Below, in pieces: positions 36,686 to 44,972 of a DNA stretch of 64,000 nucleotides. The position numbers and the translations under genes are program-made. The notes under the pieces were generated by a model. That model was not told the origin of the DNA, searched no databases, and saw only the letters and a program-made list of their open reading frames with translations. This DNA is from Planctomycetota bacterium (GTDB lineage: Bacteria > Planctomycetota > Planctomycetia > Planctomycetales > Planctomycetaceae): contig VGZH01000009.1 of assembly GCA_016872645.1 (NCBI GenBank), positions 23,308 to 87,307 of the forward strand. Reading direction: 5' to 3'. Within the stretch, counting starts at the first letter, position 1; the number at the start of each line of letters is the position of its first letter.

Positions 36686-37639
36686 TTATTCCGCCTTGCG
36701 AATTCCAACTTCCGAATTGTTGAAGCGTCGGTGCAAATCCACCAACGACGTCCGCACCGTCTCGCGGTCGCCGACGACGACGAAATTGCGGAACGTAAAC
36801 TCGCCAGGTTCGATTCCGGCAGCAAGACGCAGTCGGAAGACGCTGTTCCACTTCACGACTCGTTCAGGAGTAAATCTCCAACGACCGTAACCGGCCTTCT
36901 CAAATCCTGGCGGCGGTTGTTGTGGCGAGTAGATCCCTATCGCATGGCTGCCGCTCTCCGTCGAAAAGAGGATCGGAAAGGACTGCTCGCCCGGTCCGTC
37001 GTCGAGCGGTTGCAGTTCCCCGGTTTGAGGCCGGAAGGTCCAGAACGAACGAAACACTGCTGGCATGTAGCCGGTCAACGACTCGAATTGCGCGAACGTG
37101 TGGCGTTCGTCGATCGGGACGGTGAAGGTGACGTCGTAACGAATGACGTGCGGCAATTCGGGAAGACCAATCTGCACGCGCTTGGTCAGCAGGTGATTCG
37201 ATAATTTGGTGGAATTGAGCGCCGGATGACCTTCCGACTTTTGTCCCGGTGCAAGCCAGAAAGCCATCTGCGTGGTGGTCTGCAACGAGTCCAGCGTCGA
37301 CCGTGAATGCAGCAGTCGGCTCGTCGACTTCAATCCAGCTCCGTCATCCCGCGAACCAGATTCGGTCGGATTAAATGCCTCGGCCCAATGCTCTCCTCCC
37401 GAGCTGAAGCTGCTGGCCGATTGCAATTGCCGACCGTGATCCGCGCTGTCGATGAACTCTTGGCCATTCCAGGTCAGCGAATGGATCGCTCCGGCCAGGC
37501 GTGAAGTCGTCCTGATGACGATCTCCGACTTTCCCGCCGCGCGGCGTATCACCAAGTCGGCGCGACGTGGCGGTTCATCAGCCACACCTCGGCCGATCAG
37601 CCCACAAAGCATCACAACGAGCAACAATAGAAAACGCAT
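36686..37639 (-). CDS. secreted protein of unknown function, 317 aa
   Basis: A signal peptide (RFLLLLVVMLCGLIGRGVA) precedes a beta-rich domain with WNGQEFIDSADHGRQLQSA, GEHWAEAFNPTESGS and a C-terminal FTFRNFVVVGDRETVR. The pattern of a substrate-facing 'WNGQEFIDSADHGRQLQ' segment and repeated beta strands suggests a periplasmic beta-sandwich of the galactose-mutarotase-like or carbohydrate-binding kind, but the assignment is weak. It lies just downstream of a secreted DUF1501 gene on the same strand. Confidence 0.6.
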   Translation of the reverse strand: MRFLLLLVVMLCGLIGRGVADEPPRRADLVIRRAAGKSEIVIRTTSRLAGAIHSLTWNGQEFIDSADHGRQLQSASSFSSGGEHWAEAFNPTESGSRDDGAGLKSTSRLLHSRSTLDSLQTTTQMAFWLAPGQKSEGHPALNSTKLSNHLLTKRVQIGLPELPHVIRYDVTFTVPIDERHTFAQFESLTGYMPAVFRSFWTFRPQTGELQPLDDGPGEQSFPILFSTESGSHAIGIYSPQQPPPGFEKAGYGRWRFTPERVVKWNSVFRLRLAAGIEPGEFTFRNFVVVGDRETVRTSLVDLHRRFNNSEVGIRKAE

Positions 37640-37725
37640 CTCGAAGTGCTCATCGAATGAAATGATCAGTCGCGGGGGCGACTGAGCGACGCAGGCGAGT
37701 CATTCCAAGACTCGCAACCGAATGT

Positions 37726-39171
37726 TTACGCCAGGATGTCGTGAACCACCCGCCCCGCGACGTCGGTCAGACGGAAGTTGCGGCCGGCATAGTTGTGCGT
37801 GAGGCGTTCGTGATCCATGCCAAGCAGATGCAGCGCGGTCGCGTGCAGGTCGTGCATGTGGACTTTGTCGAGAACGGCGTGGTGCCCCCAATCGTCTGTC
37901 TCGCCGTACGCGAAGCCGGGCTTCACGCCGCCGCCTGCCAGCCAGATCGTGAAGCCGCCGGGGTTGTGGTCGCGACCGGTGCCATTCTTCTCGGCGTACG
38001 GTGTGCGGCCGAACTCGCCGCCCCACCAGACCAACGTGTCTTCCAGCAAACCGCGCTGCTTGAGGTCGGTCAGCAATGCCGCGACTGGCTGATCGACCGC
38101 CTTGGCGTGATCGGCATGCTTGGGCATGTTGCTGTGCTGATCCCACGCGGGATTCGCCGAATTATCGGCGTAGTTCACTTGAATGTACCGCACGCCCGAC
38201 TCGGCCAAGCGGCGGGCCATCAGGCACTGCCGGCCGAAGTCGTCGGTCGGCTTTTGGTCGATGCCGTACATCGCGAGCGTTTCCTTTGACTCGCGATTGA
38301 GGTCGAACACTTCCGGAGCGTGGTTCTGCATCCGAAAGCCCAACTCGAATGAATCGAGCACCGCTTGCAGTTCACCATCACCGGAATGCTGCGCAATCTG
38401 CTCGGTATTGAGCGAGCGGATCAGATCAAAACGCTCACGCTGCTCGGCCAGCGAGAGCCGGACGTTGCTGAGATTGCGAACCTGCGCCTCGCGTGTCGGG
38501 ATGCCTGCCCGGCCGATGGCCGTTCCCTGATAGACCGGAGGCAAAAACGCACTGCCGAAGTTGCGTGGTCCGCCGTTCGCGATCGCCGGGCAAATTGACA
38601 CGAATGCCGGCAGGTTTTGGCTCTCGGTCCCCAGACCGTAGCTGACCCACGCACCGACCGAAGGACGAATCAAATTCGTGGAACCGGTGTGCAAGAACAA
38701 CGTCGCCGGTCCGTGAGCAACCCCTTCAGTGTGCATGCTGCGGATCACGCACAGGTCGTCAACGTGCTCGGCCATGTGCGGGAAGAGTTCCGACGCCCAG
38801 CGGCCACATTCGCCATGTTGCCGGAATCTCCACAGCGGTTTCATGACTCGGTGCTGCACGATCTTGCCCGTTTTGGCCAGCGTGCGCGCGTCATCGAATT
38901 CGCGCATTGCGCCATCGTGCTGATCGAGCAGCGGCTTGTGATCGAACGAATCAACATGGCTGACACCCCCCGCCATGAACAGAAAAATGATCCGCTTCGC
39001 TCGCGCTGGATGATGCGTGACTCGTGCCGCCAGCGGATTCTGGGGCGATCCCGTTGCGGCAGTGGTCTGTTGAGCCAGTCCAGTCAAAGCCAGCTGCCCG
39101 AAACCACAGGCGACCGTTTGCAATGCGCGACGGCGTGAGACTGACGAGCATAAAAACGACGAATCGCTCAT
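37726..39171 (-). CDS. DUF1501 domain protein (Tat-exported)
   Basis: A 481-residue DUF1501 protein. Twin-arginine region SRRRALQTVACGFGQLAL at the N-terminus, then [73 protein letters not shown] and RDHNPGGFTIWLAGGG, and a C-terminal HLLGMDHERLTHNYAG. It is closest by eye to the copies at 10909 and 48196, which share the 'MDHERLT' ending, and less close to that at 41440. It has no cytochrome partner next to it; the secreted 317-residue protein at 36686 follows it by 86 bp and could be co-transcribed. Confidence 0.9.
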   Translation of the reverse strand: MSDSSFLCSSVSRRRALQTVACGFGQLALTGLAQQTTAATGSPQNPLAARVTHHPARAKRIIFLFMAGGVSHVDSFDHKPLLDQHDGAMREFDDARTLAKTGKIVQHRVMKPLWRFRQHGECGRWASELFPHMAEHVDDLCVIRSMHTEGVAHGPATLFLHTGSTNLIRPSVGAWVSYGLGTESQNLPAFVSICPAIANGGPRNFGSAFLPPVYQGTAIGRAGIPTREAQVRNLSNVRLSLAEQRERFDLIRSLNTEQIAQHSGDGELQAVLDSFELGFRMQNHAPEVFDLNRESKETLAMYGIDQKPTDDFGRQCLMARRLAESGVRYIQVNYADNSANPAWDQHSNMPKHADHAKAVDQPVAALLTDLKQRGLLEDTLVWWGGEFGRTPYAEKNGTGRDHNPGGFTIWLAGGGVKPGFAYGETDDWGHHAVLDKVHMHDLHATALHLLGMDHERLTHNYAGRNFRLTDVAGRVVHDILA

Positions 39172-39371
39172 TGTGAGTTCCTGACTTTGTCGTCGTGGCG
39201 ACTTCGACTCAATGAAATTACGGAACCGAGGATTTTCGACTGACCTGACTGCATCTGGCTATCGGAATGACTGGAGGCTGCGTCGCCTGACCAACCAATT
39301 TCAACTGCAGTCGGGAACGCTTGAAAAACACTTGGCATCAAAAACAAACACACCACCATCGTAGCAATTGA

Positions 39372-40133
39372 TTACGGCATCTCCCAGCTTTTTCCGTCCC
39401 AGGCGATGACCTGCTCAAGCATCTTCACGACTCCGGCCGAGAACGTCTGGAACAGGTATTCCCCTTTGTCGGCCGTCGCGTGGCGTGGGTTGCCGATGTG
39501 ACCGGGGACGGTACGGTCCTTTGTTGTCCAACCGCGATAGGCCGGCTCGAACGCGAAGCCGGGGCGGACCTCTTCGAGCTGCGTGACCTCCTTTTTCACC
39601 AGTTGCGGAGCGAGCCGCAGCATCATCGACGTCTCGAATTCGCACGCGTGGCCCATCTGCGTCTGCACCAAATCGGAGCGGCCTTCGTTGGGCTTGGCAC
39701 TATCCCAGTAGGTCGCGAACAGCAGCAGCAAGTCGTGGCGATTGCGATGCCTTTGCCGAAGCTCGAAGGTCGCTTGCCGGCCGGGGATCGTGTTGCCGCC
39801 GTGCCCGTTGAGAAACACAATCCGGCGGAACCCATGCATCAGCAGGTTCTCGGCCATGTCGTTGAGCAGATCGAGATACACGCGCGGACTGGCCGACATC
39901 GTCCCCTGAAAATCCATGTGATGGTGCGAGTTCCCCAGCCACATCAGCGGAGCGACAAGCGTTCGCTGGCCCATCGTCTCGTTGACTCGCCGGACAATTT
40001 CGCCGAGCAACATGCTGTCCACGAAGATTGGCAAGTGATGCCCGTGTTGCTCGATTGCCGCGACCGGTACAAGTACCGGTAGATCACGCGAGAGATTTCC
40101 GACTTCCGGCCAGCTCAGTTCTTGTAACAGCAT
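39372..40133 (-). CDS. creatininase/creatinine amidohydrolase family protein
   Basis: A 253-residue metal-dependent amidohydrolase family member. Family motifs are present: VLVPVAAIEQHGHHLPIFVDSM with the metal-binding Glu, His and Asp, PLMWLGNSHHHMDFQGT, FLNGHGGN, and ACEFETSMML with a further Glu. Relatives hydrolyse creatinine, or act in riboflavin/F420-type and mycofactocin pathways, so the substrate cannot be assigned. The ATG at 40133 follows AAAGGGA; the upstream TTG extension is rejected. A palindromic MITE-like element lies 40 bp upstream. Confidence 0.85.
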   Translation of the reverse strand: MLLQELSWPEVGNLSRDLPVLVPVAAIEQHGHHLPIFVDSMLLGEIVRRVNETMGQRTLVAPLMWLGNSHHHMDFQGTMSASPRVYLDLLNDMAENLLMHGFRRIVFLNGHGGNTIPGRQATFELRQRHRNRHDLLLLFATYWDSAKPNEGRSDLVQTQMGHACEFETSMMLRLAPQLVKKEVTQLEEVRPGFAFEPAYRGWTTKDRTVPGHIGNPRHATADKGEYLFQTFSAGVVKMLEQVIAWDGKSWEMP

Positions 40134-40172
40134 TGCGAGTCCCTTTGGTGTGAGAAGTTTCAACGTACAAGA

Positions 40173-40271
40173 CTAACCCCAGGCGCGAGCGAGGGCGAAC
40201 GATTCATCGACTCTGAACTCGCATTTGGAAACTCATTCCGAATGCTCGCCCTCGCTCGCGCTTCGGGTTAG
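40173..40271. repeat. 99-bp MITE-like element with 28-bp terminal inverted repeats
   Basis: The left end (CTAACCCCAGGCGCGAGCGA...) at 40173-40200 and the inverted right end at 40244-40271 match at 25 of 28 positions. The 43-bp centre carries no gene. The element lies between a divergent creatininase gene and sialidase gene, within the region that should hold both promoters. Confidence 0.85.
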
Positions 40272-40351
40272 TGTGTCGGCCAATGGATGGCCCGCTAATT
40301 CTGCCAAATCGTCTTCAAAGAATCATGTCCCACGAATGAGGGGAGCAAACG

Positions 40352-41332
40352 ATGCAAAGATTCTGGTGCAACGTGTGCGTGGCGTTTCTGATTTTCATGT
40401 CCTCGTTGGCAACGGCTGACGAACTTCGTCCCGTGCGGATCGCCAAGCCGGTTGGCGGGCACATTCATCCGGCAGCCTGTGTCAGTTCGAAGGGGACGAT
40501 TGTCGTCACCTACGGCCAGATCAATCATCGCGACCTGAGAATCTTGCGATCGGCGGACGGCGGGCGAACCTGGACCGAACCGACCCCATTCGAGCACACG
40601 ATCCAAAAGACGTACTATCCCGGCTCGCTGACGACACTCCGCGATGGGCGGCTGATGCACGCCTGGAATCGCTGGAGCGGCGAGAACAACGAACTCGAAC
40701 CTCGCTCAGTGCTGTTTTCGCTGTCGGAAGACGACGGCGTGTCGTGGAGCGAACCAAAACCGCTTCCGCGCACCGAAAATGTGATGAGTGTCATCCGGCA
40801 CCCGATTGTCGAACTCGAAGCGAACTGCTGGCTGGTTCCGCTGAGCGATCGGACGTTTCAGTTCGATCCGACCACCGGCCAAAGCGAACCGTTCGGCGAC
40901 GGCCGCTTGCACGGTTTGGTGCCGATCGTTCGCACTCCGAAGGGAACGTTCATCAGCGGCGGGGGCCTGCGTTCGACCGACGGTGGCAAGACTTGGAAGG
41001 AGGTCGAGAAGTTTCCGAACCTCAAGGAACAGGGCTGGCGGCACGAGATGGTCTGCTTGTCGAACGGATTGTTGCTCGCGTCGGAGATTCCCGGCCCCGG
41101 CGTTGGAGGCGAGCGAATTCGGTATGTCCTCTCGCGAGATGATGGGCTGACCTGGAAAGATACCTTCGAGTACCACAACCCCGGCCGCCCGATCGGTGGC
41201 CGAGCTTGCCCGCGGACCGTGGAAGTCGACGCGAAGACGATCGGAGTCGTCTTTTATGATGTCAGCGAGCAGCAGGAGGGTGGGCCTGGTTTGTTTTTCC
41301 TGTGCATTCCGATCACGAGTCTGGGAAAGTAG
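40352..41332 (+). CDS. secreted BNR/Asp-box sialidase-like protein
   Basis: A 326-residue exported protein of the sialidase/neuraminidase superfamily (six-bladed propeller). A signal peptide (RFWCNVCVAFLIFMSSLATA) is followed by Asp-boxes SADGGRTW (67-74), SEDDGVSW, STDGGKTW and SRDDGLTW, spaced as propeller blades. GAGGGGAGC precedes the ATG. Related planctomycete proteins are usually annotated as exo-alpha-sialidases but substrates are rarely known. The TAG stop is part of a palindromic repeat (family A) that begins at 41329. Located upstream of a DUF1501 gene on the same strand. Confidence 0.85.
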   Translation: MQRFWCNVCVAFLIFMSSLATADELRPVRIAKPVGGHIHPAACVSSKGTIVVTYGQINHRDLRILRSADGGRTWTEPTPFEHTIQKTYYPGSLTTLRDGRLMHAWNRWSGENNELEPRSVLFSLSEDDGVSWSEPKPLPRTENVMSVIRHPIVELEANCWLVPLSDRTFQFDPTTGQSEPFGDGRLHGLVPIVRTPKGTFISGGGLRSTDGGKTWKEVEKFPNLKEQGWRHEMVCLSNGLLLASEIPGPGVGGERIRYVLSRDDGLTWKDTFEYHNPGRPIGGRACPRTVEVDAKTIGVVFYDVSEQQEGGPGLFFLCIPITSLGK

Positions 41333-41407
41333 GCCGGGCTTTCCAGCCTGACCGGAATTGGCAAACCGCGTCGATCGCCGTTCGTCACCCTGAAAAGGTT
41401 GACCTAC
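41329..41407. repeat. 79-bp palindromic element, family A, copy 1
   Basis: The element starts GTAGGCCGGGCTTTCCAG and ends CTGAAAAGGTTGACCTAC, so GTAG sits at one end and CTAC at the other. The inner part has AATTGGCA. Its first GTAG contains the TAG stop codon of the sialidase-like gene. About 30 of the first 35 bases match copy 3 at 53430. Confidence 0.8.
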
Positions 41408-41439
41408 GAGAACACCTTTCACTCAGGCATTCGTAGTGT

Positions 41440-42861
41440 ATGATCCGATTGAGAATCTTGAACGACTTGCCGATGACCAGGGGCCGAACCATCTTGAAAC
41501 CGCATCAACATCAAACAGGCTGCTCGCGGCGTGAGTTGCTTCAGGTCGGCTCCTCTGGTCTGCTGGGACTCGGTTTGCCATCGTTGCTGGCGGGACGAAC
41601 TCAGGCGGCGGAAACCTCCTCGGCGATGCGAACTCCGAAGTCCGTGGTGATTGTTTTTTTGACTGGCGCGCCCAGTCATCACGACACGTTCGACATGAAG
41701 CTCGATGCGCCGGCGGAGATTCGTGGCGAGTTCCAGCCGATCGCGACGTCGATTCCCGGCTATCAGATTTGCGAGCACCTGCCGCAGCTCGCCGCACGAG
41801 CCAACAAATACACAGTCGTCCGCTCACTGTCGCACAATGACAACAACCATTTGATGTCTACACATCACGTCCTGACCGGCGAGCCGCAGCCGGGCGGATT
41901 CTTCGACAAAATAGCATCGCGAGACGACTGGCCTTGCTACTCCGCAGGACTCGCGTACTTGAGACCGCGCGGCGACGGCCTACCAAGCGGTGTGAACCTG
42001 CCGACGTTTTTGCGAGAAGGTCCGCTGACGTGGCCGGGGCAGCACGCGGGGTTGTTGGGACCGAACTACGATCCCTGGCAGATTACCGGAGATCCGAGCA
42101 AGCCGGACTTCCGAGTTGATGCGCTCACGCTCGCGCAGGGGATCGACGTGAATCAGCTTGGACGCCGGCAAGTGCTGCTCGACGAAGTCAATCGGCAGCA
42201 GTCACAGCTCGGTGAAGTCGCGCAGTCGATCCGCTTGCAGAAGGACCAGCAATTGGCGATCTCGATGCTGACCTCCAGCCGATTGGCTCAGGCGTTTGAG
42301 TTGCATCGCGAATCGCCAGAAGTCCGGAATCGCTACGGCGAGAACTCGACCGGGCAGTCGTTGCTGCTGGCTCGGCGATTGATCGAGTCGGGTGTGCCAA
42401 TCGTGCAGGCGAACATCGGCCGCGTCCAGAATTGGGACAGCCACAGCGACATCTTCCCGACGCTAAAGAACCGCTTGCTTCCGCCGCTCGATCAGGGAGT
42501 CGCCGCATTGCTGGACGATCTCGAAACGCGCGGACTGCTGGAGAACACTCTGGTGATGATGCTCGGCGAGTTCGGTCGCACTCCGAAGATCAACGCCCAG
42601 CGTGGCCGAGACCACTGGGGACCTTGCTTCTTTGGACTCTTCGCCGGCGCGGGCGTCCGCGGCGGCCAGATCATCGGCCGCTCGGACGATACCGGATCCT
42701 ATCCAGCCACGAGAGCATACTCCCCCAACGACGTCGGCGCGACGGTCTATCACCTGCTCGGCATACCGCCCGAAGCGGAAGTTCGCGACCGGCTCAATCG
42801 CCCGGTGCGTCTCAATCGCGGTGACGTCATCGAACCGCTCTTCAGCGGCGCGGAAGCGTGA
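41440..42861 (+). CDS. DUF1501 domain protein
   Basis: A 473-residue DUF1501 protein with a Tat-like region (CSRRELLQVGSSGLLGLGL) some 27 residues in. Family motifs: KSVVIVFLTGAPSHHDTFDMK, PAEIRGEFQPIATSIPGYQI, RSLSHNDNNHLMSTHHVLTG, LVMMLGEFGRTP and GRDHWGPCFFGLFAGAGVRGG. It is the subtype whose N-terminal and middle motifs resemble the decayed gene at 8523 (FDLKPDAPAE-type), not the MDHERLT-type copies. The start is uncertain between 41440 and 41473; no clear ribosome site. Its 3' end overlaps the convergent acyl-CoA dehydrogenase-like gene by 20 bp. Confidence 0.9.
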   Translation: MIRLRILNDLPMTRGRTILKPHQHQTGCSRRELLQVGSSGLLGLGLPSLLAGRTQAAETSSAMRTPKSVVIVFLTGAPSHHDTFDMKLDAPAEIRGEFQPIATSIPGYQICEHLPQLAARANKYTVVRSLSHNDNNHLMSTHHVLTGEPQPGGFFDKIASRDDWPCYSAGLAYLRPRGDGLPSGVNLPTFLREGPLTWPGQHAGLLGPNYDPWQITGDPSKPDFRVDALTLAQGIDVNQLGRRQVLLDEVNRQQSQLGEVAQSIRLQKDQQLAISMLTSSRLAQAFELHRESPEVRNRYGENSTGQSLLLARRLIESGVPIVQANIGRVQNWDSHSDIFPTLKNRLLPPLDQGVAALLDDLETRGLLENTLVMMLGEFGRTPKINAQRGRDHWGPCFFGLFAGAGVRGGQIIGRSDDTGSYPATRAYSPNDVGATVYHLLGIPPEAEVRDRLNRPVRLNRGDVIEPLFSGAEA

Positions 42862-43897
42862 AGGCGAGTTCTTGCAGGTTTCCGTACACGACGGCCTGTG
42901 GACAGGACCAGACGTAGAAAAACATCGCTTCGCGAATTGCGCGCTCGGCGGGATGCCCGCTGACGAAACCGGTCCCTTTGGCGGCAGCCAGAGAACTTTG
43001 AGCCAGCCGCGTGACGTACGAATTTGCCCGAAGCCGAATTTGTTCCGCCGAACACGCACCGGGCTCGCATCGACTCGTGGCAAACAATGCGTCTTCCAGC
43101 AAGCGACCTTCGTCGAAGAATTGCGAGACCATCGGTTCGAGGCTCGGATTCTGCCTCAGTTCGTCACACAGTGCGCGCAGAATTGACCGCGATGTCCCCA
43201 ATGCCAGAGTGGACGTGCTCAGCGATCCCGATCCACCACGACTGCCGACCTTCAGGACTTCCAGAGCAGGACCAGCGACGATCTGTTCCGGTCGAATCGT
43301 CACGTTGCGCAGCTCGATCGAACCGGTCTGCGATGCGGTCAGCGCGAGAAACTTCTGTGGCGGAGCGATCGTCAATCCGGGATCGGTCGTTTCGATTGCG
43401 GCCAGCAGTTGCTCGCCGTTGGGAGCGGTTCCTCCAACGACGATCAATTGCGAGGCGTTCGCACCAGTGACCCACGGAATGTGACCGCTCAACCGAAATC
43501 CGTCGGCAATCGGCTCGGCCGTCACGGCCGGGCCGGGGCCGCGAGAGCGCGATGTCGTCAAATGTGAGATGCCAACCGTCGTGAAACACTCACCACGAGC
43601 GAGCCGTGGCAGCCAAGACTCTTGCAAGGTCTCGCGGCCGCAGGTCACCAATTTTTGCACTGCCGAGTTGAACTGCGTAAGGATGAACGCGCTCGTCAAG
43701 CAGGCGTCGGCCAGTTCGAGGTAGCCGCGGAGGATCTCCGGTTCGTCGAGTTCACTCCCTCCCCAACGGCGTGGGATCATCCAGCCAAACACCCCCGCCT
43801 GGGCCAGCAGCGTCATCTGCCGAGCAGGCCATTTCCCCGCAGTCTCCAGGTCCGCTCGCCACGAGGCCAGTTCGGTCAACATAGTTGCCGGGGTCAT
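42842..43897 (-). CDS. acyl-CoA dehydrogenase family protein, 351 aa
   Basis: A short member of the acyl-CoA dehydrogenase superfamily. It has the N-terminal helical domain (GVFGWMIPRRWGGSELDEPE), the central beta domain with DGFRLSGHIPWVTGAN and a C-terminal helical part, about 350 residues against the usual 380-400. The flavin-binding features are partly recognisable, but the catalytic Glu cannot be placed with confidence, so it may be a dehydrogenase of unusual substrate or an inactive relative. The ATG at 43897 is preferred because GGAG lies five bases upstream; a GTG at 43903 is also open. Three-prime end overlaps a DUF1501 gene by 20 bp. Confidence 0.8.
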   Translation of the reverse strand: MTPATMLTELASWRADLETAGKWPARQMTLLAQAGVFGWMIPRRWGGSELDEPEILRGYLELADACLTSAFILTQFNSAVQKLVTCGRETLQESWLPRLARGECFTTVGISHLTTSRSRGPGPAVTAEPIADGFRLSGHIPWVTGANASQLIVVGGTAPNGEQLLAAIETTDPGLTIAPPQKFLALTASQTGSIELRNVTIRPEQIVAGPALEVLKVGSRGGSGSLSTSTLALGTSRSILRALCDELRQNPSLEPMVSQFFDEGRLLEDALFATSRCEPGACSAEQIRLRANSYVTRLAQSSLAAAKGTGFVSGHPAERAIREAMFFYVWSCPQAVVYGNLQELAFTLPRR

Positions 43898-43911
43898 CCA
43901 CACTCCAATTC

Positions 43912-43990
43912 TTAGGTCAGCCTTTCCAAGCTGACTCGATTAACATGCGACACCGACTTGCCAATTCGACTCAGACGCGAAAGCCTATCC
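43912..43990. repeat. 79-bp palindromic element, family A, copy 2 (inverted, degenerate)
   Basis: The region begins TTAGGTCAGCCTTTCCAAGC and ends AAAGCCTATCC, with GCCAATTCG inside, and aligns to the reverse complement of copy 3. It is more diverged than the other copies. It lies immediately upstream of the minus-strand acyl-CoA dehydrogenase-like gene. Confidence 0.65.
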
Positions 43991-44169
43991 GACGAATCCT
44001 GAAACTGCATTGAGCACGACGACAACCATCGTACAGAACAGTTGAGTTGTTGCGCCGACGGTAGCATGGCCCCTCGGGCGTCCTATTTTGAGAATGAGGC
44101 CGTGCAGGAAGTCCGGGGGCAGCCATCCGACATTCACGCAATCACCAGTCTGACGAAAGAAAGTCCGAC

Positions 44170-44931
44170 ATGCCGACTAACGAGTTCTCGGGGAAAACAA
44201 TTCTGGTCACAGGCGGCTCGCGCGGCATCGGCCGAGCAGCGGCGCTCCGGCTGGGAAGCGAGGGTGCTCGTGTCGGAGTCAACTTCGTCACTCGCCGAGA
44301 CAAGGCGGAGGAGGTCGTCCGCGAGATCACAGCGTCCGGTGGATCAGCCGTTGCGGTGCAAGGGAACGTGACCTCGGCCGACGATGTGCAACACATGGTC
44401 GAGAAGACTCGTGCGGCGTTCGGTCCGATCGACATGCTGGTCCATTCGGCTGGCCTGAGCATCGTCGAGCCAGCGGTCGACGTTACCTGGGAAACGTGGC
44501 GGCAGATCATGAGCGTGAATCTCGACGGCACGTTTCACGTCATCTATGCGCTCAAGGACGAGATGATCTCTCGACAATTCGGCCGGATGGTGCTGCTCTC
44601 GTCGATCGCGGCTTTGCGAGAGCGAAAGAACCAAGTCCATTACTCGGCCGCAAAGGCCGGAGTCATTGCGATGTCCCGCTGCCTGGCCGAAGCTTGGGCC
44701 GAGTACAACATCCGCATCAACACCATCAGTCCAGGGTTGATCGAAACGGACATGGGACAACTCATCTCCGGCGCCGCGAAGCAGTACGTTATCGACAACA
44801 CGCCGATGAAACGGCTCGGCACACCCGAAGAAATCGCTTCGGCGATTCGCTTCCTGCTCAGTGACGAATCCAGTTTCATCACTGGCCAGTCGCTGGTTGT
44901 CAGCGGCGGTCGAGTCATGTTGCCTGGCTGA
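44170..44931 (+). CDS. short-chain dehydrogenase/reductase (FabG-like)
   Basis: A 253-residue classical SDR. The NAD(P)-binding motif TGGSRGIG is at 14-21, and the catalytic pair is Tyr158 and Lys162 in YSAAK, with Ser144/145 upstream. The region NTISPGLIETDMG and the C-terminus SSFITGQSLVVSGG match beta-ketoacyl reductase-type enzymes. Whether it acts in fatty-acid synthesis or on another carbonyl is unknown. It stands alone, 41 bp upstream of the cytochrome gene, with which it could be co-transcribed. Confidence 0.88.
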   Translation: MPTNEFSGKTILVTGGSRGIGRAAALRLGSEGARVGVNFVTRRDKAEEVVREITASGGSAVAVQGNVTSADDVQHMVEKTRAAFGPIDMLVHSAGLSIVEPAVDVTWETWRQIMSVNLDGTFHVIYALKDEMISRQFGRMVLLSSIAALRERKNQVHYSAAKAGVIAMSRCLAEAWAEYNIRINTISPGLIETDMGQLISGAAKQYVIDNTPMKRLGTPEEIASAIRFLLSDESSFITGQSLVVSGGRVMLPG

Positions 44932-44972
44932 TCTCGAGGTGCCACACTGCGGGGAGACGAAAGGATTAAACG

